DNA from: Oscillospiraceae bacterium
GTDB lineage: Bacteria; Bacillota; Clostridia; UBA1212; SIG427
Reading direction: 5' to 3'
DNA length: 64,000 nt
Assembly (NCBI GenBank): GCA_015069135.1
Contig: SVJE01000001.1
Span: 1-64,000 of the forward strand
Position 1 is the stretch's first letter. Each line of letters begins with the position of its first letter. Positions 1-8,332 of this stretch are shown in pieces. The position numbers were made by a program, and so were the translations under genes. Under the pieces are notes generated by a model, which saw nothing but the letters and a program-made list of their open reading frames with translations, was not told the DNA's origin and searched no databases.

Positions 1-695
1 AGCAAGAGGTAATAAGGAAATTCGCCAGTTGGTCATGCCATTACGGAACTTCCCATGAAATGTCTGTTCTCCTATACAATAATATTCCTAATTCTGGATT
101 TGAAAAAGTAACGGTAACTGTTGACGAGCTGAAAAACTTCTACGAAACACGCTGCCAATATATACAGCAAATAATAGATGCTATTGACAATATCGCTTTT
201 GATTACAAAAAAGAAATGCAAAATAGCGTTATTCCGAAATCAAATGATCTGATAGAGCAAATTACGATATTGAAAAATGCCTCGCAACAACGATTTGGCG
301 GCGGAATTCTTATTGAAGAACTGGAGCAAATGGAGCGGTTTCTCACAACAAATTTTTGTTGCGAGAAAAACACAGATGCTATTGAAGCATTTAGGCAAAA
401 AGTTATCTTGGGGATAGGCGAAATCTATGATTGCTTTCAAAATATGAATGTTGATTGTAATCTCGAAATCGAAAAACTATTGTTGCCACAATATATGCCG
501 CATGACAACCATTTTGGATATGAATTTGCAAATCTATATTCAAAAGCTATCCTTAAAACATGGAAGGCTTACGATGCAAATTCAATCAAAAAGCCATTAG
601 AAAAGTATATTTGTTTTGAATACAGAACCGAAGAAGAATTGTTTTGGCTGACTGTGATTGCACTAAATTTGGCACAGAAAAACTTAATACAATAA
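1..695 (+). CDS. Unrecognised protein, 5' end outside the window
   Basis: The frame is open from the first complete codon (position 3) to a stop at 693-695, so this is the C-terminal part (231 residues visible) of a gene that begins upstream. The ATG at 60 has no ribosome binding site, and the codons before it read as sensible protein, so it is unlikely to be the start. The visible part is probably mostly helical, soluble and acidic, with no membrane segment or signal peptide. I do not recognise the family. A strong terminator follows 8 bases after the stop. It sits beside a LexA-like repressor and a serine recombinase, so it is probably mobile-element cargo. That is inferred from position only. 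Confidence 0.6.
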   Translation, partial: QEVIRKFASWSCHYGTSHEMSVLLYNNIPNSGFEKVTVTVDELKNFYETRCQYIQQIIDAIDNIAFDYKKEMQNSVIPKSNDLIEQITILKNASQQRFGGGILIEELEQMERFLTTNFCCEKNTDAIEAFRQKVILGIGEIYDCFQNMNVDCNLEIEKLLLPQYMPHDNHFGYEFANLYSKAILKTWKAYDANSIKKPLEKYICFEYRTEEELFWLTVIALNLAQKNLIQ

Positions 696-703
696 AAGAA
701 CAC

Positions 704-736
704 CGAGGTTGCACTTAAAAAGTGCGACCTCGTTTT
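704..736 (+). terminator. Intrinsic terminator of the truncated gene
   Basis: A 13-bp stem (704-716 with 720-732, one G-U pair) with a 3-base A loop is followed by TTTT. It separates the truncated upstream gene from the lexA-like promoter. Confidence 0.85.
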
Positions 737-763
737 ATCGTTGCGAAATTTTTATGAAACCTA

Positions 764-814
764 TTGACAAACTTTTATTCGTATGCTATAATTACTACAC
801 GGTACAATTGTACC
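764..814 (+). promoter_or_regulatory. lexA-like promoter with palindromic operator
   Basis: TTGACA (764-769), a 17-bp spacer and an extended TGC-TATAAT (-10 at 787-792) form an almost ideal vegetative promoter. Nine bases after the -10 lies the perfect 14-bp palindrome GGTACAATTGTACC (801-814), covering the expected transcription start. A dyad there, in front of a LexA-family gene, is best read as the autorepression operator. It differs from the Bacillus SOS box core (CGAAC-N4-GTTCG), so this repressor probably has its own site specificity. Confidence 0.75.
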
Positions 815-835
815 TTGTGCGATTTGGAGGCATTT

Positions 836-1441
836 ATGAATAAGTGGAGTCCCGAAAGAGCGGAGGCGATCCGCCAATTTATAGACGAATATTTCATGGA
901 GAACCGCAAGTCCCCGACGGTGCGCGATATCGCGGCGGGAACGGGTATCTCCAAAACATCGGTGCAGAGATACCTCACCGATATGAAAGAGCACGGAGAG
1001 ATCGAGTACAACGGTCGACGCAGCATCGGAACAAATCTTTCTCGAAATATGTTTGAAACTACGCCCGCGATTCGATACGATTCCACCGTGTCCTGCGGGT
1101 TGCCGAGTGAACCGAACGTGGAAGAAGCGGAGATCATCCCGTTGCCGACTGCGCTTGTGGGAGAGGGAAAGTTTTTCATTCTTACCGCGAAAGGTGATTC
1201 GATGACGGGCATAGGAGTTGACGATGGCGACCTCGTTATCGTGCGAGAGCAGAATACTTGCAGGGACGGAGACTATACAGTTGTCCTTGTAAATGGAAAT
1301 GAAACGTTGCTCAAAACTATCACTTATCTTCCCGATAAAAAAGCATATTTGCTTCACGCAGAGAATCCAGATTACGATGATCGCATCGAGCGCAACGTAC
1401 AGATCCAAGGGATTGCTACACAAGTCATTAAGAAGCTTTAA
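836..1441 (+). CDS. LexA-like SOS-type repressor (S24 self-cleaving)
   Basis: The 201-residue protein has an N-terminal winged-helix DNA-binding domain (about 1-65) and a C-terminal S24 peptidase domain. The catalytic pair is Ser122 in GDSM and Lys160. The expected self-cleavage bond aligns with Cys87-Gly88, a Cys-Gly bond as in UmuD rather than the Ala-Gly of LexA. The ATG at 836 is chosen because TTTGGAGG lies 5 bases upstream; an earlier in-frame start would lie inside the promoter. By family, it represses target genes until RecA-ssDNA filaments trigger cleavage. Codons are clearly GC-richer than in the flanking host genes, which points to horizontal origin. It probably controls the downstream element genes, and may not be the host's own LexA. 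Confidence 0.88.
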   Translation: MNKWSPERAEAIRQFIDEYFMENRKSPTVRDIAAGTGISKTSVQRYLTDMKEHGEIEYNGRRSIGTNLSRNMFETTPAIRYDSTVSCGLPSEPNVEEAEIIPLPTALVGEGKFFILTAKGDSMTGIGVDDGDLVIVREQNTCRDGDYTVVLVNGNETLLKTITYLPDKKAYLLHAENPDYDDRIERNVQIQGIATQVIKKL

Positions 1442-1454
1442 CAACGTTCTGCTT

Positions 1455-1542
1455 GTCTATCAGTCTTAGCAAGCACTGGATTTGGGCATCCAAATCCGTC
1501 TATCAGTCGCAGCAAGCACTGCTTTTGTCATGACAGACAAAA
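1455..1542. repeat. Direct repeat - palindrome - direct repeat block
   Basis: Two 24-bp direct repeats (1455-1478 and 1498-1521, two mismatches) beginning GTCTATCAGTC flank a perfect 8-bp inverted repeat with a 4-base loop (GGATTTGG-GCAT-CCAAATCC, 1478-1497). A second hairpin, TTTTGTC/GACAAAA (1523-1542), follows immediately. The block sits between the lexA-like gene and the next start codon, so it could be an operator cluster, a leader structure or a recombination site. No T-tract follows, so it is not a classical terminator. Confidence 0.7.
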
Positions 1543-1562
1543 CCTTAGGAGGTAAATGTAAT

Positions 1563-1895
1563 TTGAAGGTCAAAGAAATGTTAAATAGAATGATCGATAT
1601 TCTCAAAGATAAGCACACCATGTGGGTTTATTTAGAGCTTCCACAAATTAACGTTGACGCGCTGCGCAAAAGGATCATTGCGATTCTAAAGGACAAGCAC
1701 GGCGGCGCGAATATGGGATTGGATATCCCCGATGATGAAATCGAAGCACTCGCTGATATGCTCCTTCCCGGTGTTATAAAATTCTTCTCCTCGGACGAAT
1801 GGCGTGCCGAGCTTGAAACATGGAAGAAGGAACAAAGTGTGGAAAACAAGTTGTTAGACTTAGCAAATAGCAAGATTGCATATAAAGAGGATTAA
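1563..1895 (+). CDS. Small unrecognised mobile-element protein
   Basis: About 110 residues, beginning at a TTG codon placed 10 bases after a perfect AGGAGG (1547-1552). Longer in-frame versions would start inside the repeat block and have no ribosome binding site; the alternative is the ATG at 1578. The protein is charged and helical, with two similar ILKDKH stretches (near residues 11-16 and 40-45) suggesting an internal duplication. No membrane segment or signal is present. It lies between the LexA-like repressor and another unknown protein, 6 bases upstream of the latter, so it is probably co-transcribed with it. No function can be assigned. Confidence 0.65.
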   Translation: MKVKEMLNRMIDILKDKHTMWVYLELPQINVDALRKRIIAILKDKHGGANMGLDIPDDEIEALADMLLPGVIKFFSSDEWRAELETWKKEQSVENKLLDLANSKIAYKED

Positions 1896-1901
1896 AAATT
1901 T

Positions 1902-2939
1902 ATGAAAAGTATGATTTATTATCCCGGTTTCGAAGTGAAAGATGAAACGTGGTTAAAGTTTGCTTTATTGTATTTTGAAGAGTTGCGCCCTATCATTCCG
2001 TATATGTGTGTCCGTGAGGAACAATACCTTTCGCAAACTGCGATAGAAATAATGAATGATACAAATTTAATTCGCCCATATAACCCAGAGTATGAAGAAG
2101 GCAACATTGCCTCGATCATAGCGTGTGAAGAATTTGAAAAATACTTAAATTATCCCGAAAGGTATTTATCATTCTTTTCACGCTCGCAATCATTAGAGTT
2201 GGTTAACAATTGGAGGAATACCCGATTTCAAAATTGCCGTTTGTATGAAGGCAAATTTTCTCCAGTGTTTTTTGATTTTTGTTTAGAAAATGGATTGGCA
2301 ACTCCTTTCGATTACGGAATTTTAATTTCGAATGATTTAGCTTTTGCCTATATGAGTTTTTTGGCGGATGTAATTGCAAAGAGACAAGAGTTTGAAATGT
2401 TTACAGATGTTAGTAAATACAATACCCTATTAGAAAAGAATGATAGAATAATTTGTAGATCTCAAAAATTGCATTATAAGATTGCCAAAACCCAAATAGA
2501 ATTTGCGATTCCATGTAGGATCAAAGATATTCCTATGAATCAAATTATAAAGTTAAGACAAAACAGAGACTTTGAAAATTGTCGAAGAGCTTATACCTAC
2601 GAGATTGAAAAATACTTAAAAGTTATAGATGATGACCCCAATATGTCATTTAATTCTCAATTAAAAATTCGAGAGGAGATTGCAAAAATACTACAATCTC
2701 TCGGTATTGCCACTGCATCGCTCTTCCTCTCTTGCTCAAGTGTTGCCTCATTGATTAATGGAAGTGTTGAACCTACTGCGGCTTTCGCTGCCGCCTTTTT
2801 GGATGTTTTGTCAGTAAAAGAAGTGCGTGCTGTACCTCAATATCTAAAAGAGATAAGAAGGAAAACCCAAGCAAACAGATACTTTGGCAAAATTCGAAAT
2901 AATGTTCCCGCAAATTGCATAGAAGGAGGGTTTGAATGA
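1902..2939 (+). CDS. Unrecognised mobile-element protein (possibly DUF6236-like)
   Basis: 345 residues starting at ATG 1902 with AAAGAGG upstream inside the end of the previous gene. The N-terminus (an IYYPGFEVKDETWLKFALLY-type segment) resembles my memory of DUF6236-family proteins, which open with a YYP...W...LYW segment, but I cannot verify this. The rest is helical, and a small Ala/Ser-rich segment near residues 270-300 could be buried. There is no signal peptide. The end overlaps the start of the serine recombinase by 4 bases, so the two are translationally coupled. The position between a LexA-like repressor and an integrase suggests element cargo, but its role is unknown. Confidence 0.7.
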   Translation: MKSMIYYPGFEVKDETWLKFALLYFEELRPIIPYMCVREEQYLSQTAIEIMNDTNLIRPYNPEYEEGNIASIIACEEFEKYLNYPERYLSFFSRSQSLELVNNWRNTRFQNCRLYEGKFSPVFFDFCLENGLATPFDYGILISNDLAFAYMSFLADVIAKRQEFEMFTDVSKYNTLLEKNDRIICRSQKLHYKIAKTQIEFAIPCRIKDIPMNQIIKLRQNRDFENCRRAYTYEIEKYLKVIDDDPNMSFNSQLKIREEIAKILQSLGIATASLFLSCSSVASLINGSVEPTAAFAAAFLDVLSVKEVRAVPQYLKEIRRKTQANRYFGKIRNNVPANCIEGGFE

Positions 2940-4493
2940 CAGGAGTAATATACGCTCGCTATTCCTCGGACAATCAGCGAGAGGAATCTATTGAAGGTCA
3001 GCTCCGGGAATGTCAGGCCTTTGCAAAGAAGAATGACATCACCTTGCTCGAGCCGTACATCGACAGAGCTTTGTCGGCAAAGACGGACAACCGTCCGAAC
3101 TTCCAAAAAGATGATCAAGGATAGTGCGGCAAAGAAATTCGATGTTGTCATTGTGTGGAAGTTGGATAGATTTGCCCGCAATCGTTTTGACTCGGCGCAT
3201 TACAAAAGTGTTCTCCGCAAGAATGGCGTGAAGGTCGTATCCGCAACCGAAGCGATCTCCGAAGGCGCAGAAGGTATCCTTCTTGAGTCAATGCTTGAAG
3301 GTATGGCTGAATACTACTCTGCCGAGCTCTCCGAGAAGGTTGTGAGAGGTCTGACCGAAAACGCGCTCAAATGCAAATACAACGGTGGAACACTTCCCAT
3401 CGGATACACCGTTGACGAAAATCAATTCTTTCAAGTTGATCCCGTTGCCGCACCTGCCATTCTTGATGCGTTCAAAAAATACGCCAAGGGGGCAACAATG
3501 CAAGAGATTACAGACGATCTTAACATAAAAGGTATCCGCACCGTCAGAGGTACGAAGATCAGCCTTAATACCGTTACACGAATGTTGCAAAACCGCCGAT
3601 ACATTGGTGAATACCAATATCGTGACGTAGTCGTTCCTAACGGAATCCCCGCCATCATTCCTGTCAAGTTATTTGAGCAAGTGCAAGAGCGAGCTGCCGC
3701 GAACAAGAAAGCTCCTGCAAAGCACAAAGCCGAGGACGAGTATTTGCTGACCACAAAACTGTTCTGCGGATATTGCAAGTGTCTGATCACAGGTGAAAGC
3801 GGAACGAGTCATACGATGGAAGTCCACCGCTATTACAAGTGCCGAGGAACTCGCAAGGGCGGCACGTGCAAAAAGAAAACGATCAAGAAGAAGTGGATCG
3901 AGGAAGTTGTGATCCTGCTCATTCAGAAGTTTATCTTTGACGATGAATTTCTCGACAGACTTGCAGATATGCTGATTGCCAAGCTCAATGCCGAGAGTAG
4001 CACATTGCCAATTCTTCGCAAGCAACTTGATGAAATAGAAAAAGGCATTGACAATCTCGTCAACGCCATTCAAGCGGGAATTCTTACCGCATCCACCAAG
4101 CAACGTCTTGAGCAGCTTGAAGCAGAAAAAAGCGAGATCTCGGTGCAGATTCTCAAAGAAGAAATTGCTAAACCCACAGTTACAAAAGAAGATATACTTG
4201 CATATCTTGTCAAGTATCGCAAGCTCAATATGAAACAGCTTGACCACCGCCGCCGTCTGATCGATAGCTTTGTCAACGCGATCTATATGTTCGACGATTA
4301 CTTGGTCATTACATTCAACTACAAGGAAGGCACAAAAACAATCACCTTTGCCGAAATCGAAGAGGCATTTGGTTCGGATTTATCATCACTCACTGCACCA
4401 AAAAGAGGTTCAACCAAACTGTTGAGCCTCTTTTATATTGCTTTCTTATTCTTTTTTTTATATAATAAAACAAAAATGGGGAAGGACGATTAA
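2936..4493 (+). pseudogene. Large serine recombinase, frameshifted
   Basis: The catalytic domain begins in one frame (YARYSSDNQ near the N-terminus, nucleophile about Ser10) and hits a stop at 3122-3124. The rest continues in the +1 frame from the A5 run at 3105-3109: remaining catalytic core, recombinase domain, zinc ribbon with CGYCKC and a second Cys pair (about 3768-3880), and a coiled-coil segment. Deleting one A restores a single protein of about 518 residues, the usual size for transposon-type large serine recombinases. It is therefore either a real inactivation, a sequencing error in a homopolymer, or slippage. The C-terminus runs through a terminator hairpin, giving a hydrophobic tail unlike the family. 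Base composition is GC-richer than in the host genes. Confidence 0.88.
4404..4435 (+). terminator. Terminator inside the recombinase 3' end
   Basis: AGAGGTTCAAC (4404-4414) pairs with GTTGAGCCTCT (4421-4431, one G-U pair) and runs into TTTTA. It lies within the last 100 bases of the recombinase reading frame, suggesting that the annotated C-terminal tail is read-through into flanking DNA. Confidence 0.7.
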
Positions 4494-4494
4494 A

Positions 4495-4779
4495 ATGAAT
4501 AAAATTATTGTTAAGATAGTTAGTGCAGATTATTATGATACAGTAAGTATTTTTGTTGACGGCGTTCCTTATGGCAAGAAACAGGGCAATAGTACTTTTG
4601 AAATTCCAGTTACTAATGGTGAACATTCAATTCATGGTATCTATGACAATATGGAACCGGATTTTGAAGGGATATCTCATGCACTTGACCCAATAGTTTT
4701 TTCTGTTGAAGATAGTGATGTAAATTTTGAAGTTAAGATTCGTAATATTTATTCAGGTGGAGATTTATCGAAGGTATAA
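4495..4779 (+). CDS. Small beta-rich protein (PEGA-like fold?)
   Basis: 94 residues starting at ATG 4495 with a GGGGAAGGA site about 8 bases upstream. The alternation of VDGVPYGK, ..STFEIPVTNGEHSIHG.. and a further strand resembles PEGA or carboxypeptidase-regulatory beta-sandwich modules, in which a short 'gvpyG' turn is followed by 'l.pGeH.i'. There is no signal peptide, so it is probably cytosolic or a fragment of a larger scheme. It stands alone between the recombinase and a strong terminator. The function is not recognised, and the similarity is based on pattern only. Confidence 0.55.
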   Translation: MNKIIVKIVSADYYDTVSIFVDGVPYGKKQGNSTFEIPVTNGEHSIHGIYDNMEPDFEGISHALDPIVFSVEDSDVNFEVKIRNIYSGGDLSKV

Positions 4780-4818
4780 AATAGTAAATCAGTAAGATAA
4801 TTAACTGATACTTAGAAG

Positions 4819-4855
4819 AGACTGCCTCAATTTCATTTTGGGACAGTCTTTTTTT
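4819..4855 (+). terminator. Intrinsic terminator
   Basis: AGACTGCCTCAA (4819-4830) pairs with TTGGGACAGTCT (4838-4849) with one mismatch and one wobble, followed by seven T. The same style of stem (GAGCTGYCTCA) recurs at 21368 and 52957. Confidence 0.8.
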
Positions 4856-4965
4856 ACATGAATATCTGATAGTGTTACAACTGATGCAAAGCAAAACGGG
4901 ATTTATACTGCAATTGAAAATGCTTTTTACGTATGTTAAAATGCAACAAAAGAAGGGAGACTATT

Positions 4966-5910
4966 ATGGGATTATTTGATTTTTTTAAGAAAAAAGAAAA
5001 AAAGCAAACTGTTCAGGCTGTGATAAATAAAGAACCGCAGCAAACAGAGAAAGTTATAGAAAAAGAGAATGAGACACCTGCTTGTAATCCGGAGGATTTT
5101 GTAATTGAAAATGGTGTACTTAAAGAATATATTGGTAAAGGTGGAGTAGTTGTTATTCCGGAAGGTATAACAGAAATTGGCGAGGATGCTTTTGACCAAT
5201 GCCGTGAGGTTACAGATGTTATTTTTCCAAAAAGTCTGATAAAGATTGGTGAATATGCATTTCACAAGTGTAGTGGGTTGACCAGTGTGGAATTTCCGGA
5301 AAATCTTACAGAAATAGATATGTATGCATTCTATCGATGCATTAATATAACCAAGATAAAATTTCCTAAAGGTTTACTTAAAATCGGCAATAATGCCTTT
5401 GATTATTGTAAAGGAATAGCAGAAGTTGATTTTCCAAACTGTAATATTGAATTTGGGCGACTTGTTTTTACCAATTGTGTTGGCCTTACCAAAGCTGTGT
5501 TTCCTGAAGGTGCTTTAAATATTCCTGACGCAATATTTTCTAACTGCTCCGGTCTTGTAGATGTTGTGCTTCCCAAAAGTTTGAAAAAAATTGATGAATT
5601 TGCTTTTTATAGATGCACAAATTTAGCCACACTTACTATACCGGAAGGTGTAACAGAAATCGGTTCCCACGCATTTGGCGATTGCACCGAGCTTAAACGT
5701 ATTGTTCTTCCGGAGGGTGTGGAAAGAATTTCCTATGGAACATTTAACGGGTGCACAGGTCTGACTGAACTTGTGGTTCCAAGTAGCTTGAAAGAAATCT
5801 GCCCGGGAGCACTTGGGTATTGCAATTCTCTCACAATCCACTGTCCGAAGAATAGTTATGCTGAAAATTATGCAAAGGAAAATAATATTCCGTTTGTGAC
5901 AATCTCCTGA
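4966..5910 (+). CDS. Cytosolic BspA-type leucine-rich-repeat protein
   Basis: 314 residues. ATG 4966 is preceded by AAGGGAG at optimal spacing; an upstream in-frame start would overlap this site. A short Lys-rich amphipathic N-terminus (MGLFDFFKKKEKK) is followed by a linker (about 15-45) and then eight to nine LRR_5 (BspA/TpLRR) repeats of about 23 residues with the pattern 'L..I.FP.gl..IG..AF..C..L'. Unlike the secreted relative at 33924 it has no signal peptide, membrane segment or dockerin, so it should stay in the cytosol or at the inner membrane face. The repeats imply protein binding; the partner is unknown. It is flanked by terminators or spacers and is probably monocistronic. Confidence 0.85.
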   Translation: MGLFDFFKKKEKKQTVQAVINKEPQQTEKVIEKENETPACNPEDFVIENGVLKEYIGKGGVVVIPEGITEIGEDAFDQCREVTDVIFPKSLIKIGEYAFHKCSGLTSVEFPENLTEIDMYAFYRCINITKIKFPKGLLKIGNNAFDYCKGIAEVDFPNCNIEFGRLVFTNCVGLTKAVFPEGALNIPDAIFSNCSGLVDVVLPKSLKKIDEFAFYRCTNLATLTIPEGVTEIGSHAFGDCTELKRIVLPEGVERISYGTFNGCTGLTELVVPSSLKEICPGALGYCNSLTIHCPKNSYAENYAKENNIPFVTIS

Positions 5911-6028
5911 TAGATTTAAATAGTATTGATATATATTAAGCTTGTATGTTATCATCTAATGTAAGAAGGATATCGATTGAGTTAAATATCCGGTGATGTT
6001 GACTTTTAATAGGATCGAGAGGACAGTA

Positions 6029-8233
6029 ATGAAAAATTTATCAAAAAGAATTTTCACCGGCATATTGGTAGTTGTTATGTTGCTGACAGCTGTCATGCCG
6101 ATATATGCCACAGAAGATAATCAGACTCCTTTGTCTGAAGAATCACATTTTAACATTGAAGGTAACTACATAAAAGGTATTCCTTCAAATGTTCCCGGCT
6201 CCACAATGTTGTTGAATCTGAAAAGTGATGCAACTTTGGAGAATCCTGAATCTCTTGTTGGCACAGGCAGCGAAATTTTATACAATGGTGTAAAATATAC
6301 AGCTGTTGTGCTTGCTGACGTATCAGGAGATGGTAAAATAGCTGCTTCAGACTATATGCTTCTTAAAGGCTATTTTAACGGTCAGCGTGATATGTCTGAT
6401 GCCGGCTGTGTGGCTGCTGACGTGAATGAAGATGGTAAAATTGCTACTATCGACTATATGCGAATCAAAAAGCAGATATCAGGTGATATAGATCTTTATA
6501 GATATATGAATGAATTACCTGACTGGGAAGGCCCTCATGTGAAGGAACTTACTATTGCTGACACAGATATCAGCAACTATGTGATTGTTATTCCCGATAG
6601 TGCAGAATCACCTGAGAATATTGCTGCAAATGATTTGCAGAAATATATTAAAATTGCCACAGGCATTGAGCTTCCTATAAAATCAGAAAGCTCATCCAAT
6701 GAATATGAAATCTGTATCGGTTCCACATCCAGAGATGTTCAGGAAGTAATTGATGCACGAGCAACTCTTGTAAATAACGGATACTCAATTATCTGCAATG
6801 ATGGAACATTGTACCTTTCAGGAAACGATGCTACAGGTACTTTGTATGCTGTTTACAGCTTTTTAGAGGATTATGTAGGTTGTAGATTCTATTCAAAACG
6901 ATACGAAACTGTTAAATATTCTCTGAAGCAGAATATAGCTGAAGGAACTAATGTAACATATTCACCATCAAACATATATCGTGAACCTTTGTGGTACTGT
7001 ACTTTTGATGCAGAATTTGCCGCAAAGCTTAAGATAAATGGTGGTATGGACAGAGATTTCACCGGACGCAGTGATTCAGTGTCATATTCAGGCGGTGCCT
7101 TTGTGCATACATTAGGTGGATTTTCCGGAGTGTCCGGTGTTGATAACCAGCCATGCCTTACTGACCCTGTGATTTATGAAACAGTGCTTAATAATGTACT
7201 GAATTGTCTTAGAAATGATCCTGATGAAAAAATTATTTCTGTATCACAGAATGATTCAACTGATGGAGCACTGGGTTGTCAGTGTGAGAATTGTAAAGCC
7301 ATAGATGAAGCAGAGGGAACACCAATGGGTTCATTACTTACATTTATAAATAAGTTGGCAGAAGATGTTGAGAAAGAGTTCCCGGATGTATATATCGATA
7401 CATTGGCTTACAAATATACAAGAAAAGCCCCTAAAACAATTAAACCAAGGGACAATGTTATTATTCGACTCTGTACTTCAAACTGTTGTTATTCTCATCC
7501 TTTAAATGATGAATCTTGTGAAGTTAATAAAGATTTCAGAGAAGATATTGAAGCTTGGGGAGAAATTTGCGATAACATATTTGTCTGGGATTATACAACA
7601 AATTTCTGGTTCTATAATGCTCCGTATCCAAATTTCCATGTGTTGCGTGACAATATGAAATTCTTTAAGGACAACAACGTAATCGGTATTCTTGAACAGG
7701 GTAACTATCAGGCAACCGGTGGAGAATTTGAGGAGTTAAGATCATATTTATTAGCTAAACTTCTCTGGAATCCTGATATGACAGAGCAGGAATATCAGAA
7801 TCTTATAGATGATTTCCTTGAGGGCTACTATGGTGATGGATGGAAGAATATAAGAGAGTTTATTGATATGACTTGTGAAGTAGCAGCTAAAGGACATATG
7901 GATTGGTCAATTAATCCTAAAAATATTTTTGCTATCAGCTATTTTTCAACCAGTACAGAACGTGTAAACTTCGCTAAAAAACTTGAGACACTTTTTGCGG
8001 ATGCACTTTTAGAAGCTGATGAAGAACATTACATGAATGTTGAAAAATCTTCAATACAGGCTACTTATGCATATTTGATTATGAGATGGAATATGAGAGA
8101 AGGTCCTGCTAAATTACAGACACTTTACGATCTTATGGTTAAGCATAATGTAGGTCGTCTTTCTGAAGGTCAGGGCTTGCCCGAAGTTCCAAACTTTAAT
8201 CAGAGTCTTGAAAATTGGCATTGGTTTAAATAA
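6029..8233 (+). CDS. Secreted DUF4838 protein with dockerin-like module
   Basis: 734 residues. ATG 6029 follows GAGAGGA by 5 bases. There is a signal peptide (1-27), then a short beta module, then two dockerin-type calcium loops at about 97-155 (DVSGDGKIAASDYM and DVNEDGKIATIDYM). A GH67-N-like segment follows (about 195-315) and then a DUF4838 domain (about 315-620), a family linked to carbohydrate-active enzymes and predicted hydrolases. By family, dockerins bind cohesins, but no cohesin is in the window. The dockerin lies unusually near the N-terminus. The same beta module-dockerin pair closes the protein at 33924. A role in extracellular polysaccharide attack is likely; the substrate is unknown. 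Confidence 0.85.
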   Translation: MKNLSKRIFTGILVVVMLLTAVMPIYATEDNQTPLSEESHFNIEGNYIKGIPSNVPGSTMLLNLKSDATLENPESLVGTGSEILYNGVKYTAVVLADVSGDGKIAASDYMLLKGYFNGQRDMSDAGCVAADVNEDGKIATIDYMRIKKQISGDIDLYRYMNELPDWEGPHVKELTIADTDISNYVIVIPDSAESPENIAANDLQKYIKIATGIELPIKSESSSNEYEICIGSTSRDVQEVIDARATLVNNGYSIICNDGTLYLSGNDATGTLYAVYSFLEDYVGCRFYSKRYETVKYSLKQNIAEGTNVTYSPSNIYREPLWYCTFDAEFAAKLKINGGMDRDFTGRSDSVSYSGGAFVHTLGGFSGVSGVDNQPCLTDPVIYETVLNNVLNCLRNDPDEKIISVSQNDSTDGALGCQCENCKAIDEAEGTPMGSLLTFINKLAEDVEKEFPDVYIDTLAYKYTRKAPKTIKPRDNVIIRLCTSNCCYSHPLNDESCEVNKDFREDIEAWGEICDNIFVWDYTTNFWFYNAPYPNFHVLRDNMKFFKDNNVIGILEQGNYQATGGEFEELRSYLLAKLLWNPDMTEQEYQNLIDDFLEGYYGDGWKNIREFIDMTCEVAAKGHMDWSINPKNIFAISYFSTSTERVNFAKKLETLFADALLEADEEHYMNVEKSSIQATYAYLIMRWNMREGPAKLQTLYDLMVKHNVGRLSEGQGLPEVPNFNQSLENWHWFK

Positions 8234-8238
8234 TATAA

Positions 8239-8271
8239 AACTCCCGGTCGCGATTTGACCGGGAGTTTTTT
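8239..8271 (+). terminator. Intrinsic terminator
   Basis: Perfect 11-bp stem AACTCCCGGTC/GACCGGGAGTT (8239-8249, 8257-8267) followed by T5-6. Confidence 0.92.
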
Positions 8272-8272
8272 G

Positions 8273-8301
8273 TTGACTGCATTTTGAAATATTGATATAC
8301 T
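8273..8301 (+). promoter_or_regulatory. glnA promoter
   Basis: TTGACT (8273-8278), a 17-bp spacer and TATACT (8296-8301) lie directly after the preceding terminator and about 32 bases before the glnA start. No riboswitch-length leader is present, so any nitrogen control should act on initiation or on the enzyme. Confidence 0.65.
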
Positions 8302-8332
8302 TTTTTTAGATTTTAAAAGCGAGGTGTTTTTC

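Noticed and set aside
761-1444. Long open frame on the minus strand opposite the lexA-like gene
   Set aside because: It is antisense to a protein with recognisable domains and catalytic residues, has no ribosome site, and its length follows from the GC-rich codons of the sense gene.
8324-8332. Upstream GTG start for glnA
   Set aside because: That GTG is part of the GAGGTG ribosome binding site; the GTG at 8333 is correctly spaced and yields the family N-terminus.
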